DNA of 64,000 nt from Allodiplogaster sudhausi (GCA_945643635.1 CALZFC010000254.1:441001-505000); one strand, 5' to 3'. Shown: positions 1 through 14,737, numbered from the stretch's first letter. The notes: generated by a model not told the origin, from the letters alone. A program made the numbers and translations.

Positions 1-21
1 GTGTAAAAGATAAAATCATAC

Positions 22-226
22 CTTCTTCATTGACAATTGGATCCAATGAAGAGTCATCAAAGTCAAGAAATTGATCTTCATTGCCGTCATCGCTCTCAGT
101 CGCCAGGACATCCACGAAATCATCTTCAGATTCTTCCCTCGAAGCGACTGCATCAGCCACTCGCGCTTCGATGTCCAATAGGCGCTGATACCTCCTCTTT
201 CTTCGTTTGATGAAAGAACTATCCAT
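22..226 (-). CDS. first coding exon of an unidentified minus-strand gene (partial)
   Basis: Read on the minus strand, an ATG at 226-224 opens a frame that stays open to a good GTATGA donor just after position 22. The peptide starts MDSSFIKRRKRRYQRLLDIE, so it is strongly basic at first. It then turns acidic, with many Asp and Glu residues. Basic-then-acidic N-termini are common in transposase-like or nuclear proteins, but I recognise no domain. The rest of the gene lies beyond the left edge. The start choice rests on the first ATG after stops in that frame. Confidence is moderate that this is a real exon and low as to function. Confidence 0.45.
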
Positions 227-1076
227 CTACCTGCAACTTAGCTTAACGAAGTAAACATGAATTTCATACAGAAAACAAGCAAGTTATATGAAATCGCAAA
301 GGTTTATGCTCCCGCTTTCATTTTCAACTCAAGAATGATTAATTCAACTTATCGCCACACACACACACTACCGTACTATTCACACCGAAACATTTAAGGC
401 CAGAGACTGCCTAGACTAGGCTGCCGTTTGCCTAATTAGGCTAGGATTCCCGCTCCAGCCTAACTAGGGTCATTGTGGAAAACCAGAGCATAAGACAGTG
501 AATCCAATCCATCTCATTACCCTGCATTAGAAAGTTCATGAAAATGGAGTTTGGATACAAAGTATGATAAGGTGCACGTTCACTCCAAATTAAATCCCAT
601 GGAGGCTAACAGAAAAGCAGTTAGCAGCTAATCAAATAGACGAAATGAGGCGCAATGCCGAGAAATTGAGCGTAATGAAGTCAGGACATACTCTGAAAAG
701 CCTTGTGGAAGCTCTAAATAGCATGACTCCGCAAACCTACCGTTGTTCAACTGCTTCTCAGATAAGCGAGCATTAAAGGAATTCAAAATTAACATATCAT
801 AAATCAGTTGTTTAAAAGTCAACGCAATCTTCATGAGCATTTTTTCAAAATTCTTCTAACAAACACTTATTTTGTGACACTGAATAATCGTTCAATTTAA
901 CCGAATTCTGAAATACAAAACATAAAAGTAATAAAAGAAAAAAAGATTCCAGGCTGCTTGGTAGAAAAGTTTTCGAAACAAATATCTTGGCAAATTGCCA
1001 AGATTCTTGTTTCGAAAGCGCTGACTACGGTATAGAACAGGCATTTCGTGTTAGGAGTGAACGACTTTCAAGCTCC
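227..1076. other. no gene recognised
   Basis: This AT-rich stretch holds a short CA run near 357-368 and only short open frames with frequent stops. I see no repeat that recurs elsewhere in the window and no RNA gene. Confidence 0.5.
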
Positions 1077-2213
1077 TTTAACCACCAGGCCACCAACCCA
1101 CCCATGCAGCTTTCGGCATTGGATAACCTAGTGATAGGGGGGGGGAATATGAGCGCAGCAATTTGCTTCATTCATCTCTCTCTCTCTCTCTCATCTCTCT
1201 TTCACTGTCTCATCTCTGATAGGGGGGGGGAATATTACGAATTCATATCTTCCATAAAAGAGGGTGCGGCTCTTCGTCGATATACACACACAAAAATACT
1301 TGGTCATATTCTACAGAATGAGATACAGATATATCTGTAGTATAGCGACCTACAGAATTATTTGTTGTTTGGTCGAGCACATTCTGTATCTTCAGAGGAC
1401 ATTTTGTAGTTTTTATTCGGCTGAGCCGGCCGCGCATGCACACAGATACCGATTTCGCATCGTTTTGCTTTGTTTCTCTGCTTCTCTGGATAAAACTCTC
1501 TATCTCTCTCGATGTATTTTCTCTCTCTGTATCTCTCTCTACAACTGTACCTTTTCCCGCCACTATTATGTATGTTTTCACCCTTTTAAAGTCTCTTTTC
1601 TTCAGTATTCGAGCATTTCCGAAGCAGTTTCTCTTCTCTCTCTCTCTCTCTCTCTCTCTTAACCACCAGGCCACCAACCCACCCATGCAGCTTTCGGCAT
1701 TGGATAACCTGGTGATAGGGGGGGGGGAATATGAGCGCAGCAATTTGCTTCATTCATCTCTCTCTCTCTCTCTCATCTCTCTTTCACTGTCTCATCTCTG
1801 ATAGGGGGGGGGGAATATTACGAATTCATATCTTCCATAAAAGAGGGTGCGGCTCTTCGTCGATATACACACAGAAAAATATTTGGTCATATTCTACAGA
1901 ATGAGATACAGAAATATCTGTAGTATAGCGACCTACAGAATTATTTGTTGTTTGGTCGAGCACATTCTGTATCTTCAGAGGACATTTTGTAGTTTTTATT
2001 CGGCTGAGCCGGCCGCGCATGCACACAGATACTGATTTCGCATCGTTTTGCTTTGTTTCTCTGCTTCTCTGGATAAAACTCTCTATCTCTCTCGATGTAT
2101 TTTCTCTCTCTGTATCTCTCTCTACAACTGTATCTTTTCCCGCCACTATTATGTATGTTTTCACCCTTTTAAAGTCTCTTTTCTTCAGTATTCGAGCATT
2201 TCCGAAGCAGTTT

Positions 2214-2288
<75 letters not shown>

Positions 2289-2300
2289 CGACCATCATAC
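1077..2300. repeat. tandem duplication, unit about 580 bp, with CT microsatellites
   Basis: A block starting TTAACCACCAGGCCACCAAC recurs at about 1,077, 1,658 and, partly, 2,563. The first two units run in tandem and are nearly identical over their length. Shared parts are a G8-G9 run, a CT microsatellite and a segment with the GAGCCGGCCGCGCATGC motif. The third copy keeps only about the first 150 bp. Open frames on both strands here (Leu/Ser-rich or Arg/Glu-rich) come from the CT/GA runs and are not treated as genes. Confidence 0.85.
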
Positions 2301-2829
2301 AGATCTGGTTAGCTAAATATCGTCTTTTGCAATGGCATGGTTCACTGCGTTTAGGCTTTCTGTGAACAAAACAGCAGTGAAATAGAATAATATGCCAAGA
2401 AAAATCGCAAAAGTCGATAATTTAGCTAACCTGTGATCCGTCGTGATGTTGGGAGTCGTTGCCGTTGGTTGTACCTGAGAGTAGACAGAGTGAGAGAGAG
2501 AGAAAGACATTTTGTTCCTGACCGGACCCGAACCACCACCCCGCGCGCGCAATTTTCCCACGTTAACCACCAGGCCACCAACCCACCCATGCAGCTTTCG
2601 GCATTGGATAACCTAGTGATAGGGGGGGGGGGAAATATGAGCGCAGCAATTTGCTTCATTCATCTCTCTCTCTCTCTCATCTCTCTTTCACTGTCTCATC
2701 TCTCTCTCATCTCTCTTTCACTCTCTTACCTCTCTTTCTCTCTCTCTTTAGTTTGTTTTTTGTTTAAGTTGTTTGTCTGTACATTCATTGCGAGTATGCA
2801 TGCTCCCCTTGTTTTGCTCGCTGCGGATA

Positions 2830-3002
2830 GAGGGAGAGAGAGAGAGACAGACAGATACACACAGACAGACAGAAAGACAGACAGGCAGAGAAAGAGAGGG
2901 AGAGCGAGAGAGAGAGAGAAGGCGAGAGAAAGAAAGAGAGAAAGAAAGAAAGATGTATGTATGCAGCTTTTCAAGGTCTCTCTCTCTCTCTCTCTCGCAT
3001 GC

Positions 3003-3049
<47 letters not shown>

Positions 3050-3374
3050 CACACAGACAGACAGAAAGACAGACAGGCAGAGAAAGAGGGAGAGCGAGAG
3101 AGAGAGAGAAGGCGAGAGAAAGAAAGAAAGAAAGAAAGAAAGATGTATGTATGCAGCTTTTCATGTGCTGTCGCATGCGATCGATCGCATGCAATGCGAG
3201 AGAGAGAGAGAGAGAGAGAGACAGACACACACAGACAGACAGAAAGACAGACAGGCAGAGAAAGAGAGGGAGAGCGAGAGAGAGAGAGAAGGGGAGAGAA
3301 AGAAAGAGAGAAAGAAAGAAAGATGTGTATGTTTGCAGCTTTTCATATGCTGTCGCATGCGATCGATCGCATGC

Positions 3375-3410
<36 letters not shown>

Positions 3411-3412
3411 CG
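2830..3412. repeat. three tandem GA/CAGA-rich repeats of about 190 bp
   Basis: Three consecutive units each contain GAGA runs, a CAGACAGACAG block, a GAAA block and a unique tail ending ATGCAGCTTTTCA. Two of the units then carry the 20-base palindrome GCATGCGATCGATCGCATGC. The unit is low complexity, but its order of sub-blocks is conserved, so it is a higher-order tandem repeat and not plain microsatellite. I see no coding potential. Confidence 0.8.
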
Positions 3413-3871
3413 AGGACAAGAAGGTGACAGGGTTATGTTGGGTCGCTCGAGCGTTCATTCCGGGCCGGAAAATAGACAATTCTTATTAGAAAAAACAGAA
3501 CCTTGATAGTAGTTGCACCGAAATGTTTGGAATTAAATGTTCTTTCTTGCCTGTATTTTCATTGCTTTTTTGCTATTTCATTTTGTGAAGCGTGTTATGG
3601 AGCTTGTTAATTACAGAGGAGCCAGAGACGATTGGAGGAGAGCAGCAGCGCGCACTGTCGACTTTGCTAGGAACCGGTGAGTCATTTAATGTTTTCAGGT
3701 ATTTTTTTTGGTTCAGCCATGAATTTTTTTAAAAACCCATTTATTTTTGATTAATGTGCATAATGATTTTTCTTATTTTTCAATTCTTTAATTGCATTAA
3801 AGGTTTACCCTATGCATACTGAGTTCGCTCTTAAATTCCTGTTTTTTTTGTCAGATCTGCGCTCTTCCAAG

Positions 3872-4768
3872 ATGTCGAGCGTAGAGGAGTGGCTGCGCTT
3901 CTTCGACATGGCAGGCATTCCCACGCCAATCGGACTACGGTATCATTTTATCATATTTTGGGGGTATTCTAAAACAATACTGCTGTTTTAAAGGAGCTGC
4001 TGTTTTACCAGTTTTTGTGTTCTTGATTAAAACTCGGTTGATTTGGTTTGAGGCAAGGTACAGTCCCGCTCAACATTGTTGGGTCCGGTATTAATAGTAT
4101 TAATAGTATTAATATAAATAATACAAACTGGAATAGCGCGCTGTATACGCATTTTCGTGCCATTTCGCGTAGGAGTTTACCTATTTCGACCATGGAGATT
4201 ACGACTGTGAAGACCGTTTTCAAAAATATGCTGAAATGGCTGAGAACTCATAATATTGCATTTAATTTGGCCGCGTTTGGGTTCCAAACGGAATGGCTCC
4301 AACCCCTGGACTACAAAGTGCAGAATAATGTGAAATTTTCAGAGCACTTCTTACCTTTTTTGAGTTTCTTGTTTTATTTCTCTTGAGTTTCTCATTTTGT
4401 TTATGTATAAACGACGGAAAAAAACTAAAAGAAAATTTTCGTGCTTGCAAAAATCTGTTCTCAAAAGGGTTTCGAACCGAGACCTCCCGATTGCCGGTCA
4501 AAGACAATACTCTACAGACGGTACAAACATATCTGATGATACCTTTCTTTGGACAGCGTCGATTGCTCACAAAGGAAACGTTGATTCTGAACACGTTCGC
4601 TCATACTTTAGTGGGAGACAGAGAGAGAGAGAGAGAGAGAGGTGAAAGAAGGTGCAGGTGCTGTTAGCTGACAATAAGAAAAAATCGTTGGTCTAACGAC
4701 ATACCGTAGCTTCAGCCTTGAAACGGTGACGCAGAGTAGATGAGGTCGACGCTGCACCTTCTTTCGCC

Positions 4769-4802
<34 letters not shown>

Positions 4803-7800
4803 GGCTGACTTTCTTGCTACTTGAAGTGACAACCTGAGAATTCGCATAAGATCCTTGCGGTTGGACTGCTGTTGAGGCATAAAATTTGGAATATGAAGGT
4901 ATGAGCTTTCTGCCCTTGATTCTAATGCTTGAAATTTTTTCACGAGAACAACATTTGAATTCTGGTTTACTATTCTTTATTTAGTGAAGCAAAAAGAAAG
5001 TAACTTTGTAAACAACATGAAGCAATTCTTCACTACTCATGCCAAAAAAAAATTTAAAAATTTAATTTGTACACACCCCACCGTATCCTCCAATGAAGCT
5101 TTAATTTATTGTTTTTAATTCTTTATATGCAAATTTTAAACATTGTTTAATTGGTGTCAAATCTTTTGAAATCCTTAAGCCACGCATAACTGAAGTGAGA
5201 CATGGCCAAAGGAAATATCATGCATTCTAATGTTTTTCTTGTTTGTTTAAGAAAAGGCTGGGGACTGCCACACGAGGAAGCGGACTCCGCTCGGGTGAAA
5301 TTCGGAGTGACCTGGACGGATAAACTGCTCGTACTCTGCCTGCTTCGGAGTATTGTAGATACGAGCTGTTTAAATTTAAATTTAAATTTAAATTTAATTC
5401 CGCCGCCCATCATAAATTGCAGATTATTCAGTCGTTTTTCTACATAAAATATCTAGTTACACAAAAAAATATCAGTCAAGCATACTTATTTTGCCTTTTT
5501 AAATATTATTTCTTAGTTTATAAGAGCGAAAAGCTCAAGCGCTAACTTGGTCGATGATTGCGAATAAATTCGGAATACTCGACATTTGCGCCGCAACAAG
5601 GAGTGGAGATCGATGAGGCGTAGCCAAAGAGCTATAAACCATTGATTTGCTTCTCTGATTACAAATTTAATTCAACTACGTTATGCTAGAAATATTACCA
5701 TTTCATCAGAATAACTGCCTGTATGTATGTAACTAAAAAATAAGATTAAAATGAATGACGACTTCACTTCGGTGCCGCTGTCACACGCCACAACGCGGGG
5801 TTTCACGACGAGCGTAAACCACGGCCCGCACTGCTGGCCGACGCCTTCCTTGCGGCGGCATATCGTAATGGCGCACTGATCAAATTTGGGACAGTACAGT
5901 CGCGCAGAGTCAAGCGGGCCGGGCTTCACGGCGTAGCCAAGAGCATGAGCTGAAAATAAATCAATTAAGACAGCCTCTCCAGAAGACAAGAGTATGGCTC
6001 GATTGAGTGCTGCCCTGGGGCTTTTTCGATTTGATTTATCAAAATTGGCTCACCTATACAACTCGACGTCCTCTACACAATACGTACATTTTCATTTTTT
6101 TTTTAATCCAATCGAGAAATAGTACGGTACTCTTCAAAATATGATGAAACATAATAGTTGACTTTCGTCGTATAAAGCTTTAGGGCCCTAACAATAAGCT
6201 CGGTATCTCTATTGGGATTGGCTCCATGCTCTTGAATCTTTGAACACGGAGGAAATTCATGATGACAAATCTGAGAAAAATATTAAATTTTCTATCTCTA
6301 CTCCAAAGTATTGATTTTCTCCAAAATGAACACTTTTGGTTCTCTCAAGCTCTGGTGTTTTCTTCAATGCCATTGTTAGAAGCTCATCGTGGCGGTTCGA
6401 ATGATGTATAACACGGTCTAATTACTATACCGTAGAGAGCTTTGACACGCCTAAAAGATGGGGTTTACCCTCGGACTCTTAGGACCAAATATGAGGCCCC
6501 TAAAATCCCTTCGATTTCTACAAGAAATTGACGTACATTCGCTGAAGCTATGTATCCTTTGATTTACCGAAGCACAATTGTAGGCAATTAGAAAAAATGG
6601 ATACATCTGCTGTTATGATCAGCGAATATGCAGCGGAAAACGAAAAAAACAAGTGTTTATGATGTGAGAAAGAATCAACCTAGATCGACCATGAAAAGGC
6701 AGTGTCTGGCCGGAATTTGTGTCGATCGTTGCGGGTCGGATTTTCCACATATGGTCTATTGTTTACGTACATACATATCTGATGGCCAGGGGTGGCCGGG
6801 GCCGAAAATATCCGGCCCTCGCCCCGGCCCGGGCCCCCAGGGTAGGCCCCGGCCCCCGAGGTCGGCCCCGGCCCCGTCCCCGGGGGCCGGGGCCCGGGGC
6901 TGGACCCCAGCTGAATTCAAGAGAACGACTCACAATGTTCTGGATGTATGTATCCATAGGCGGCGAGAGTAGGGTCTTTCGGATCGAGAGTGAAGATGTG
7001 AGAGGCTCCTTGTTGATTGGGATATTGCCGGTTGAATCGTAGAATCTTCGCAAACGGATTCTGTGGCTGCAAGAATACACTGACTTCTTTGTTTACGTTC
7101 AACAGCACATGCAATTCATGCAGCTATGTTTTTCAAACATGTTAAGGCTAAAGGTGGAGCGCGATTGATCTGAAATCCCCTGGGAATCATCTCTGTTTAA
7201 CACCGCAGATTAATATAATGAGAAGATTCATTCCAAGTCCCTTTTTCTATTTACCTTCTAGATGTTCCTCCAATCTCCGAGGTCGCTCATTGAGATCTCT
7301 CTCCTTCCATTTCGCTCTCTACGATCCAGCCGCGCCCGCAATCTTGGCCAATGTCGCGTTGACTCGTCGACGATGTTCAATTTAAGCGTTCAGCGCTGGA
7401 TGTTCTATCGTCGAGCTTTTTAGATGTTAGAGTGAAAGTTAGAGTGAAAGTTGTTCGTGTCGCAAAATCATCATCCCTTTCGAGAAATGAACCCGGTCGG
7501 CATGCCCAGAAAGTTTGAAGGGAACCAATAAGAGAGGCTGGCATGTTGTACCCACATATAGAGAGCAATATATTATATATTAGAATCCTGTAAAGTTTCT
7601 GCGCGCACTTACCGCAAAAGTATTGCGCTTTTCTGGACGCGAGCCCGGTCAGAGTGCCCAGAAGGTCATAGTGGAACCAATTAGCTACCTATCCATATTA
7701 AGAGAACTTGTCTGAGAACGTTATGATAGCGCGGTGGCGCGGAGGCGCATACGACAGAATTACTGTCTAAATATTCCTCGACGCCACTGTCCAACTCTCC

Positions 7801-8051
7801 GATTGTTGTACACCATTTCGCTTGCGACAAACTCGTCATCGCTGCGCTTAACTCTTTCGTCGCTTGCCCTGGAGTTGAACGCTAGTGTTGGATGGACGAA
7901 CTTCCATGCTAACGCATAGCGAAAATCGTCGATCTTTTTGTTCTGCGTTCAACTTTTGGTGCTGCACCTGTCGTTCATCTTTGCTAAGATTGCTGACGCG
8001 GCAGAAGTGCTTGACTTGTCCGACATTGGAACTCCTGACTAGAACAACAAG

Positions 8052-8113
<62 letters not shown>

Positions 8114-11100
8114 TGCGCTTGCGGGTTCATTTATGTACAAAGTGTTTTTGCTCCATTTACGGATATGTCCATGGAGACGCACGTATGGGCAATCCCCAAA
8201 ATATTCGTTACAAGTAACGGATATTTTTCTGTGTGTGAGCGGCATAGTAACCGGTGAAAGGGGAGAAAAGGCTGGTGCATTCCACGTGAGGAAGCGAACG
8301 CCGCTTTGGTGAAATTCAGAGATGGCAAACGAGTTGTACTGAACAGAATTCGGAGTCGTGTAGATGCGAGCTGTGCAAGGGCGTCAACATTTCAATTAAA
8401 TTATTACTTTTAATAAATTTAATGACATAAAAAGTTTAAATCATGTTTCCTTTAGGAAAAATAGCAAATTACAATTATAATGGACAGAATGTATATGCAC
8501 ATTATATCTTTCACTTATTTATTTATGTCTTAAAGATCGATAAGCTAAGTATAAGAGCAAACTTGGTCGATTATCGCGGACGAATTCGATATTCTGGACG
8601 TTTGCGCCACAACACGAAACGAATGACGATGAGGCGTAGCCAAAGAGCTATAAATGATAAAAGATACAGTATTCATTTTTGCTTCTTTGAAAAGAAAAGA
8701 AAACTAATATTTGGTGAAATGGGGCAAAATATTGTTTAAAAAAATGATAAATAATTTTAAAGTAGGAACTTTACCTCAGTTCCGCTGTCGCATGCTGCAA
8801 TTCTATCTTTCAAGATAAGCGTAAACCACGGCCCCCACTGCTGGCTGACGCCTTCCTTGCGGCGGCATATGGTAACGGCGCACTGATCAAATGTGGGACA
8901 CTTGAATCGTGCCGAGGCAAGCGCGTCGGGCTTCACGGCGTATCCATTGAAATCATATGCAAACAGTTTACGATTATGCATTGTATTTCCTTTAGAGGAG
9001 TAATCCGGGGAATCATTTACATATGTATATAGATTCCCTTCATGGGTGAATGAATTCGGTTGGTTCGAAAAGATCGAACGATTTTTGTTTTATAGAAATT
9101 CATAAGAAAGCGAAATTTGGCAAAGGCGATATGACAATGGTCATCATAAGCCGTCCTCCTCTTTCACATACTCTCTCGAACCATGCATCTCATGATCCCC
9201 GTAGTCAAATCGCGCTTGGCAAATTTCGCTTGCTTATAAATTTTTTACGAGTGAACAAAAATCGAATTCAGGCGTGAAGATAAAGCCATTTTTAAGCGCC
9301 ATTTTTAATAAGACATCATGCCTCCAAGAATAGTATGTCTGAAAGCATGAAAACCACTCACGTGTTTCTGGAAATGTGTATGCATAGGAGGCGAGAGTAG
9401 GGTCGTTCCGGTCGAGAGTGTAGATGTGAGAGGCTCCTCCTCCATCGCTATAGCCTCGGGCGAATCGTAGAATCTGCGCAAGCGGATTCTGCATCTGCAA
9501 GCACACTCAAATCTTCGTGTATATACAAGAGCATGCACAGTAGCGTGCAATAAAAGTGTATATTTTGGCTTTTCAGGCTTCAGGTAGCAGATTAATGCAA
9601 TCACTAATCAACGATTGATGGAGAACAATAAACAAAATGATTTTGATTTCACGCAGTTGTAGCAGCATGAAAAGAGCTTTTGAATCCACTATTGGGTTTT
9701 GGATACTTAGGATGCCTTTGATGTTTCCTGTCGGATTCTTCCGAGCGAGGCGGCAGTGCAATTCAGCAAAACATCGAAAACATGGAATTGTATTGAAAGG
9801 GTGTTCATGTTGTAGCAAATTTCACACTTTTTTCTGGTGCTTGGAGTGGAAATGTTTTTGAAGTAGTTTTTTATCTGCGCCCGTTAGGGATTTGTACAGC
9901 TGCAACGGATAATCGATTCGGAAACATCAAAGACCATCCTTACAATTAGTTTCCTATGCGAAATAGTATATTTGAAAGTAATTTTCACGCTCTATAGAAC
10001 TGTGCAGGCTTGGGTAATACGAGGAATACGTTGTCTAAGATCCCTCAAATTTTAAAGTCTACGCAAAAACCTTAAAAAAAAGAAAAGCCGCGGTAGTTTG
10101 AAGTCTCGCACAATAAGCTATTCTTTAAAGTGTAAATTTTCATATCTATATCTCAGCAAAGTGCAGCGCAGCGATCCCAGGCGTGCATGCTAGTCGCACT
10201 TTCCGATTGCTTGGACATATAAAGAAAATTTGAATATAATCCAAGCTGGTCGATTTTGGCCGGGTAACCGGCGGCATTGGACTTTTTTTGATGATCTCAC
10301 AAATCGTCTCATATTAACAAGCAGCGTACTGGAGTGGTTGTGGTGAGTTTAGTTGTCGTCGATGGCGGCGTGGTCTAGAGAGGCGATCAATGACTTTAGT
10401 ATTTGTCTATTAGCATATTTATAAATGGATAAAAATTTGCTTGTTTATAATAAATTGAAAAACTGATATACTCGCAAGCCGAGAATATACATGTACCATG
10501 TGTTGTCACGTCTATGATGTATGTATTTATGTAAATATAAATAAACAAATGCCGATCCGAGTGATTAGCTGCACTGAAAGAACACTTGAGATTTAGTAGC
10601 ATAATAAAAAAACCTGGCATTGATTGTGATCTTTTCCCCACGATGGCGCCGAGCTAATCCAGTCAACTCCTCATACATCTCGTGTCTCCGTGCAAGTTGC
10701 TGAAGAAATTAAAATTAAAATAAATAAAAAAAATGCCCTATTTTGCTTCTGTTAATATTAAGATTCATGAATGGAATCATAATATATATTTTAAAAAGAA
10801 ACGCAACGAAAGATATACACATGTCAAATGACCGGACAAAAGTACTTTGATCAAACCTCGACAGTAATGAATTTGTCCGAGCACGCGGGAAATGAACCAA
10901 AAAGATAGCAGAATGCATAGAAGGAAATGGCGGCCGCTTCTTGGTTCCGCCATTGCCTGCGATTGCCCCCAGACAACTTCATGCGTCTATATATATGTAC
11001 ATACTATGTAGTAAATGCATGAGCAGCCATCAAAGTATTGCCTTCTTCTCTTCTTGTTCTACTTTGTCATCACTTTGTTGCCAATATATGCCGTCGTGTT

Positions 11101-14100
11101 CGGGAAGACAACGTTCTTGTGTTTAATTGCCCCGTTTATCTTCTTTCGGACGCCCCAGAGAGAAAGGAAAGAACAATTCTTAAGATGTTGTAACACCGCT
11201 AACAGACATAAGAAGCCCTCTTTTTTCTAGCCGAAAGCTACAATAATGCACAACGGAACACCAGCTCCACGTAGTTAGGCAACTCGAAACAGTTTAAGGC
11301 AGATTTTGAATTCGTTATTAAAGGAAGTATCCGACGAACGAAAAACCGTATCTGATAAAACTATGATTCAAGCTGTGAAAAACTCCCAACTGAAAGATCG
11401 GTGATTATCCGACAAACGCTACAAAATTTCAAATTTGAAACGTATGTGTATCTAACCACTCTGAAGCACTCTCATTGTCTATGACTTCTGTAGGACATGC
11501 AGAGACTGCCTCTTCTCCCAGCCCGTTGGCACTCCTTGCTTCGATTTCAGAACGCACCGGGCGCATCGGCAGAGACGTTTCAAAAAGATAAATGCAAATT
11601 TCTGACTAAATACTAAATCTCATAAACCGAGACCACCTCCAATCGATCTTTTAGGCCAAACTTATTCACATGGTAATATCAAAGAAGTTATTTTTAAGTC
11701 TGTTACTTTCTTTAAAAGCTGTTTGCTTGAGAGCCCATTATACGAAAATTCCATATCTTTCTTACTGTTATAAAGGAACCAGATACGGAATGATTCTACA
11801 GTAACAGATCAAGGCCAGGTCATCTTTCAGTGGCCTTCACGGAATGTCTTTTGGGAGGGGGGATGAGGCAAGGCGCTAGAGGCGACGTCTTCTTTTCTCT
11901 GCCTTGTGCTATTTCGCTCGTGACGAGCCAAAGCGGCACCAGAGCAGCTTTTGTCACAACCTGCGTCTCCAAATTTGCTTTGTCTCTCAATTTTCGTGCT
12001 TGTTCTGACCCAGTGAAGTTCAGCCGCGCATTTAATCTGTCTAAAGTTTGAAATATGTTGGAAAAAATCTTGTTTCGAACATATATTTTCAGTGCTCATG
12101 GCGCATTTCAATGTAGTTTTCTATTCAAACTAGACTAGTTCGACATAGATAAATACGGTGGAAACGTTTGCTTCTCAAAGCAAGTTGACATACATTTTAG
12201 CCCGAAATCCATTTGAAAGTTGCAACGCAATTTCAGGATTTCGGGCTAAAATACGAATTTTCTCGTCAGCATCAACCTGTTTTGAGAAACTAATGTTACC
12301 ACCGTATTTATCGAATTAGTCTTGTTTGAACAGAGAACTACGTTGAACTGCGCCCTGAGCGCTGAAAAATCAACTAAAATTATTTGTAATAATATAATTA
12401 TTATATGTACCTGAAATGTTGGGTGAAATGTTACTGTATGTATGTACATATATACATGGTTAAGGAACCCTAAATAGACGACATTTTATTCATCCAGTTG
12501 TGCTGCACATTGTTTCTATGTTATTGAATTGGCGTGAATTGTTTTGAAACAAGGAAATAATAACTTGTCAGTAATGGTAAAAGGGTATATCATGCATTCG
12601 AACGCTTTTTGTGTTTGTTTAAGAAAAGGATGGGGATTGCCAGGTGAGGAAGCGAACTCCGATTTGATATGGAATTCAGTGCCCGGATGGGTAAGCCAGC
12701 CGTAATCCGCCGTGTTCCGAGTATTGTAGATGCGAGCTGTTCAAGAGTGCCAAAATTATAATTAAATTAAGAAAAATTGTTTAACGAAATATTTTAGCTG
12801 CCTATCGTAAATGGCAGAGTATAAAGTTACATATGTTTAGACAAATAAATTACTCAGTTACTTTTTCTATTCTTCGTTAAGGAAAATAGCAAATTACAAT
12901 TCTATTGGGCAGGAATTCATATTATGACAGCCAAAAGTTCACGAGCCATCTTGTTCGATTATCGCGATCGAATTCGATTAGCTCAACCTTTGCGCCACAA
13001 CACGGAGAGGAGATCGATGAGGCGTAGCCAAGGAGCTATAAACGATGAATGATTTGTTATTAGCTTCTATGTACGCTTATTTAATTCCATAAGTTTATGC
13101 TAAAAATGTTTCCATTTTGGTATAAATGTAACCCAAAAAAGCCCGCTAATATTAGGTGAAATGAAGCCAAAAAATATTATTCACGTAATTTAAGAGGCAA
13201 AAATGTCTACTATTAAAATAAGAGCTTCACCTCAGTTCCACTGCCGCACATTGCAATGTGAGCTTTCAAGACGAGTGTAAACCACGGCCCCCACGGATGG
13301 CCGCCGCCTTCCTTGCGGCGGCATATGGTAATGGCGCACTGATCAAATGTGGGACAGTAGAATCGCGCCGAATCAAGCGCGCCGGGCTTTACGACGTAGC
13401 CACAAGCTAAAAAAGTTATCGATTAAATATTTTGCTGCCTTTACAGGAGCTACTTGTTGAATACTTTACTTTAATTTTCTCTTCATTTGTGAATGAATTT
13501 GGTTTGGTCGAAAACATCGACCTCAATGCCTGCTCTTTCTCATGCTCTTTCGATCCAGACGGCTCAGGATGCCTTTAGTCCTCTCAAATTTCGTTTTCTT
13601 ATAAATTTGCAACGAGTGAACAAAACAAAGAGTGAATTTTTTTCTACATTTGTTACGAGTGAACTTGTGTTTCAACGACTCACAAGTTTCTTCATATGTG
13701 TATCCATTAGCGACTCGAGTAGGGTCGTTCCGATCGAGAGTGTAGATGAAAGACGAGCCAAGGTGATTGCCATAATTTCTTCGGAACCGTAGAATTTGCG
13801 CAAACGGATTCTGTACCTGCAAGTAAATCACTTCTTTGTGTACGTACAGGAGCATGTACAGTAGCGTGCAATAAAAGTGTACATTTTGGCTTTTAGACAT
13901 CAAGTAGCAGATTAATGCTTTCATTGATCCATTGGGCTGCAGAATAAAGCAAGAACTCATCTCACGCGATTTGTACTTATGCAGTCCCGCTCAACATTGT
14001 TGGGTCCGGTATTAATAGTATTAATAGTATGAATATAAATAATACAAACTGGAATAGCGCGCTGTATACGCATTTTCGTGCCATTTCGCGTAGGAGTTTA

Positions 14101-14692
14101 CCTATTTCGACCATGGAGATTACGACTGTGAAGACCGTTTTCAAAAATATGCTGAAATGGCTGAGAACTCATAATATTGCATTTAATTTGGCCGCGTTTG
14201 GGTTCCAAACGCGCTGGCTCCAACCCCTGGACTACAAAGTGCAAAATAATGTGAAATTTTCAGAGCACTTCTTACCTTTTTTGAGTTTCTTGTTTTATTT
14301 CTTTTGAGTTTCTCATTTTGTTTATGTATAAACGACGAAAAAAAAACTAAAAGAAAATTTTCGTGCTTGCAAAAATCTGTTCTCAAAAGGGTTTCGAACC
14401 GAGACCTCCCGATTGCCGGTCAAAGACAATACTCTACAGATGGTACAAACATATCTGATGATACCTTTCTTTGGACAGCGTCGATTGCTCACAAAGGAAA
14501 CGTTGATTCTGAACACGTTCGCTCATACTTTAGTGGGAGACAGAGAGAGAGAGAGAGAGAGAGTGGTGAAAGAAGGTGCAGGTGCTGTTAGCTGACAATA
14601 AGAAAAAATAGTTGGTCTAACGACATACCGTAGCTTCAGCCTTGAAACGGTGACGCAGAGTAGATGAGGTCGACGCTGCACCTTCTTTAGCC

Positions 14693-14737
<45 letters not shown>

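Noticed and set aside
1140..3500. Ser/Leu-rich and Arg/Glu-rich frames
   Set aside because: They are translations of CT/GA microsatellites. The same applies near 25.5-26.0 kb and 42.3-42.9 kb.
6628..7080. Pro/Gly/Arg-rich frames across the GC island
   Set aside because: Low complexity, open on both strands, without splice or start context.
8039..8245. Tyr-Ile repeat frames on both strands
   Set aside because: They come from the (TA)n run.
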